Assembly (NCBI RefSeq): GCF_902686445.1
Contig: NW_025920104.1
Span: 2,356,001-2,420,000 of the forward strand
DNA: 64,000 nt
Origin: Sciurus carolinensis
Lineage: Eukaryota; Chordata; Mammalia; Rodentia; Sciuridae
Direction of reading: 5' to 3'
Shown: piece after piece, positions 61,396 to 64,000 of the stretch
Layout: each line of letters opens with the position of its first letter
How positions within the stretch are numbered: the stretch's first letter is position 1
The notes under the pieces: generated by a model
Database searches by the model: none
Seen by the model: the letters and a program-made list of their open reading frames with translations, nothing else
Told to the model about the DNA's origin: nothing
Position numbers and translations under genes: made by a program

Positions 61396-61694
61396 GTAAG
61401 ATGGTTATTCTAATAAGTTAATTGGATAGAAGATAGTTTGAAATTTCAGCCCTGCTTGCACTTGGATTAAAGGTTAAAAGTCAGTAAGAGTTTTTAGCAG
61501 TGTACTTACAGCATCTTTAGTCAACTTCTGATTTATTGTTACTAGAGATGTGTTTTTGTAAGTAAGTCAAAACCCTTATCCTTATGTAGATGGGGATATT
61601 TAATATTTGGGAAGAAGGAACTCAAAGATGAACAACTAGGAGAAGCAAGCCAGAAATAATTACTTTAGATAATTTTACTTTTTGTCTCTTTTTC

Positions 61695-61890
61695 CCCCTT
61701 CCAGTTCTGGGGATTGAACCCGGGACCTTGTATATGCTAGGAAGGCACTCTCCCTCTGAGCTATGTTCCAACCCCTTTTTATTTTATATTGAGGCATTCT
61801 TTCTCATTGATAAGGCTGTCCTCAAACCTGAAAACCATCCTGACTTAGACTTCCAAGTAGCTAGGATTACAGGCAGTGCCATCATGCCTG
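61695..61890 (-). repeat. Antisense B1-dID-like SINE
   Basis: 'ttctggggattgaacccgggaccttgtatatgctaggaaggcactctccctctgagctatgttccaacccc' (antisense ID), then antisense B1 to 'aggattacaggcagtgccatcatgcctgg'. Confidence 0.88.
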
Positions 61891-61989
61891 GATAAGAAAA
61901 AGTGTTAGGAGGACTTTTTCTCCTGATTTTTGTTTATTACATTGGATGCATTATCATAACAATATGAGACTGAAAAAAAGAAAACCACA

Positions 61990-62110
61990 AACTGAAGGTG
62001 GGGGTGCCTGTCTGTAATCCTAGCTACTTCTGAGACTGAGGCTGGAGGATCTCCAGTTTTAGCCCAGCCTGTGTAACAAGGGGAGACCATTCTCAAAGTA
62101 CAAATAAAAG
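61990..62110 (+). repeat. B1-type SINE
   Basis: 'gtgggggtgcctgtctgtaatcctagctacttctgagactgaggctggaggatctccag...gtaacaaggggagaccattctcaaagtac' and an A-rich end. Confidence 0.8.
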
Positions 62111-62799
62111 ACAAAAAGGAAAATCATCAAAACTTATTAGCCCTTTTAATTTTTTCAGTTCTTTAAAGTTTTATTCACATATATGCATTTTTTAACTTTG
62201 TTAAAATTATAAGTTAAAATTGTAACATTGTTAAATGTAGAATTTTAATTTTATGTAATGGTTGTAAAGTCCAAAATAATGCATTGACTGTCCCCAGTTT
62301 TAGAGATGTAGACAGGCAACTGTGGGATAATGTTGGACTTTCATTAACAGGGAAAACTGTAAAGCAAAATGAGGTAGAGTTAGATAGTGGGAAAAGTGGT
62401 TATTTCTTGCCATTTCAGTCTTATTTCTCTATAGCTTATATTAAGAGGGCTGGTTTGTTTTTATTCTAATTGGACATCATACACAGAATTTTGCTCTTAA
62501 CAGCAAAAGTAATTGACTTTTCAGGGGCTGTGATGGAAAAAGGAACATAAGATTTATTTTTTTCTTATTTTTTTCTTCATGGTTTTTGCATAAGTAGAGA
62601 GATAATAGTACAACAGCATATTCAAAGTTCCAGTAGAAGAGATCCGTAAAGCTTATTTATCAGAGCTTATTAGAAAAGAAGAGCAGAGGAGAAAAAGGCT
62701 TAGGAATTTTCACAAGAAAGTATTTGATGTATTTGGTTTGAGAATGGGATGGGAACCACTGCAATCAACCTCTAAATTTTAGTTTATCTTCTCCCCACA

Positions 62800-62990
62800 T
62801 CCCACCCCATAATACTAGGTATTTAACCCAGGGACTCACCTGTAGTGAGGCAAGTCCTCTACCACTGAGTTTTATTCCCAGCCCTCTTTATTTCATTTTG
62901 AGATAGGGCCTTAATGAGTTGCCCCAGGCAGTCTTTGTCTCAATCACTCAAGTTGCTGGGATCATAGGTGTATGCCACTGCACCCAGCTC
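62800..62990 (-). repeat. Antisense B1-dID-like SINE
   Basis: Antisense ID (actaggtatttaacccagggactcacctg...ctctaccactgagttttattcccagccc), then antisense B1 ending 'gctgggatcataggtgtatgccactgcacccagc'. Confidence 0.85.
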
Positions 62991-63548
62991 AGTTTCTGTT
63001 TTTGGTCTTACTGGATGATAAGATGGAGCCAGATGGTCAGAGATTTGGGATGATATGAGGAATTGTTGAAATATTATCAGAGAATATGCATAAAGCATTA
63101 TTTAAGAAAGGTCACTTTGGAAATGGTATTTACTTGAAAGGGAAAGAGGGTGGAAGTAGTTGAAAATCTTAGAATAGTCTAAGATAGTTTCCTAAACTAA
63201 AGTGACAATGGAAATAAGGAATGGAGGTTTCTTTCCCCTTGGTTCAATACTCCTATCAATTCTCTTTTCCCTTTATCTATTTCAGCTTGGGAGCCTTGGA
63301 TATCAATAATTTTCCCTTAGGAAAGAGTCTGCTTTGTTCCATCTTTTATGAGATTTGATGTAGGTAGAAATCCTGTATCTGTTTCTCTCTGAAGAGTTAT
63401 ATTCATGGATCTTGTTTAGTTAGGCAGCAGATGTTTAATTGAGAACTTTTATTTGTTTGTATTTTGTTGTGGGCTGAGCTATAGTCAGCCAGGATTGGAA
63501 GTACTTAGTACTTTACACAGAATGAGAATGATTAGAATTTCTCTTTTG

Positions 63549-63577
63549 GTGTGTTTGTGTGTGTGTGTGTGTGTGTT
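63549..63577. repeat. (GT)n microsatellite
   Basis: A GT run with one interruption, directly before an antisense SINE. Confidence 0.85.
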
Positions 63578-63785
63578 TGGTACTGGGAATTTAACCCAAG
63601 GGTGCTTTTCCACTGAGTTGTATCCCAAGCCTTTTAAAATTTTTTGTACAATTTTGAGACAGGATCTCACTAAGTTGCTTAGGAGTTTGCTAAGTTGCTG
63701 AGGTTGTCCTTAAACTTGCCATCCTCTTGTCTCAGCCTCCTGAGTCACTGGGGCTATAGGCATGTGCCACTGTGTGTGCCCTTTT
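63578..63785 (-). repeat. Antisense B1-dID-like SINE
   Basis: Antisense ID (ggtactgggaatttaacccaagggtgcttttccactgagttgtatcccaagcc), then antisense B1 with an internal duplicated 'aagttgc' part, ending 'ggggctataggcatgtgccactg'. Confidence 0.85.
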
Positions 63786-64000
63786 ATTTTTTATTTTTAT
63801 TTTTTGATTGTTTAATGGAAAAGTTAGGTTTATTTTTCCTAATATTCTATTGATTAGATTTGAGAACTTCTAAATGTCAATTTATTTTTGTTCTCTGGTC
63901 ATTTTGTACTTTTGACTTTAACCAGAGAGAGGGGTATGAAATTGTACAGATCATTAATAAAATTTGTTTTGACTGATATAAACCTGTATGCAGTTTTTAT

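Noticed and set aside
1..64000. CRISPR arrays, operons or phage-type modules
   Set aside because: Nothing of this kind is visible. Repeats are SINE, L1, LTR and minisatellite types of a mammalian genome.

Overview
This window reads as non-coding mammalian DNA, most likely from a squirrel-family rodent (Sciuridae). The evidence is repeat content: tRNA-derived ID-type SINEs with 'ggctggggctgtagctcagtggtagagc' type heads and ataaaaataaa tails, dimeric B1 plus ID (B1-dID-like) SINEs on both strands, L1 elements of one shared lineage, and LTR elements of several groups. There are no operons, ribosome binding sites or CRISPR arrays. I found no intact cellular protein-coding gene.

Layout. 1-1.8 kb: two exon-like remnants of an ANHX-like (anomalous homeobox) gene. 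1.8-14.7 kb: mostly unassigned sequence with SINEs, an LTR-like insertion inside a B1 SINE and a degenerate minisatellite. 14.7-16.7 kb: a 5'-truncated L1 with target-site duplications (TSDs). 16.8-17.1 kb: a second minisatellite. 20.2-21.9 kb: an L1 with a 5' inversion. 21.9-22.3 kb: a short retrocopy of an unidentified mRNA 3' end. 23.9-24.4 kb: a solo LTR carrying 26 pure GGC units, itself inside a SINE. 28.0-31.7 kb: a 3'-truncated old L1.

31.67-56.28 kb is the main structure. It is a head-to-tail array of three copies (A, B and partial C) of a roughly 3.85 kb unit, each copy carrying its own later insertion. A has a 931 bp solo LTR with an exact 6 bp TSD. B has a class II (ERVK/beta-like) provirus with LTRs, a Lys-tRNA-type primer binding site, broken gag, an integrase remnant, a broken env and a polypurine tract. 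C has a PSMD4 processed pseudogene. The provirus is split by a 6.76 kb antisense L1 with a 16 bp TSD, an intact ORF1, a broken ORF2, a 5' UTR built from tandem ~606 bp monomers, and a two-poly(A) 3' end that looks like a 3' transduction.

56.3-64 kb: SINEs, a third minisatellite, an antisense TMEM18 processed pseudogene and one POLR2B-like exon with splice sites that is too diverged at conserved residues to be the functional gene.

No new multi-gene system is visible. What is informative is the nesting: the paralogous units act as empty-site controls, so insertion boundaries and their order can be read directly. Gene names rest on recognising protein motifs by eye. No alignment or database search was run.
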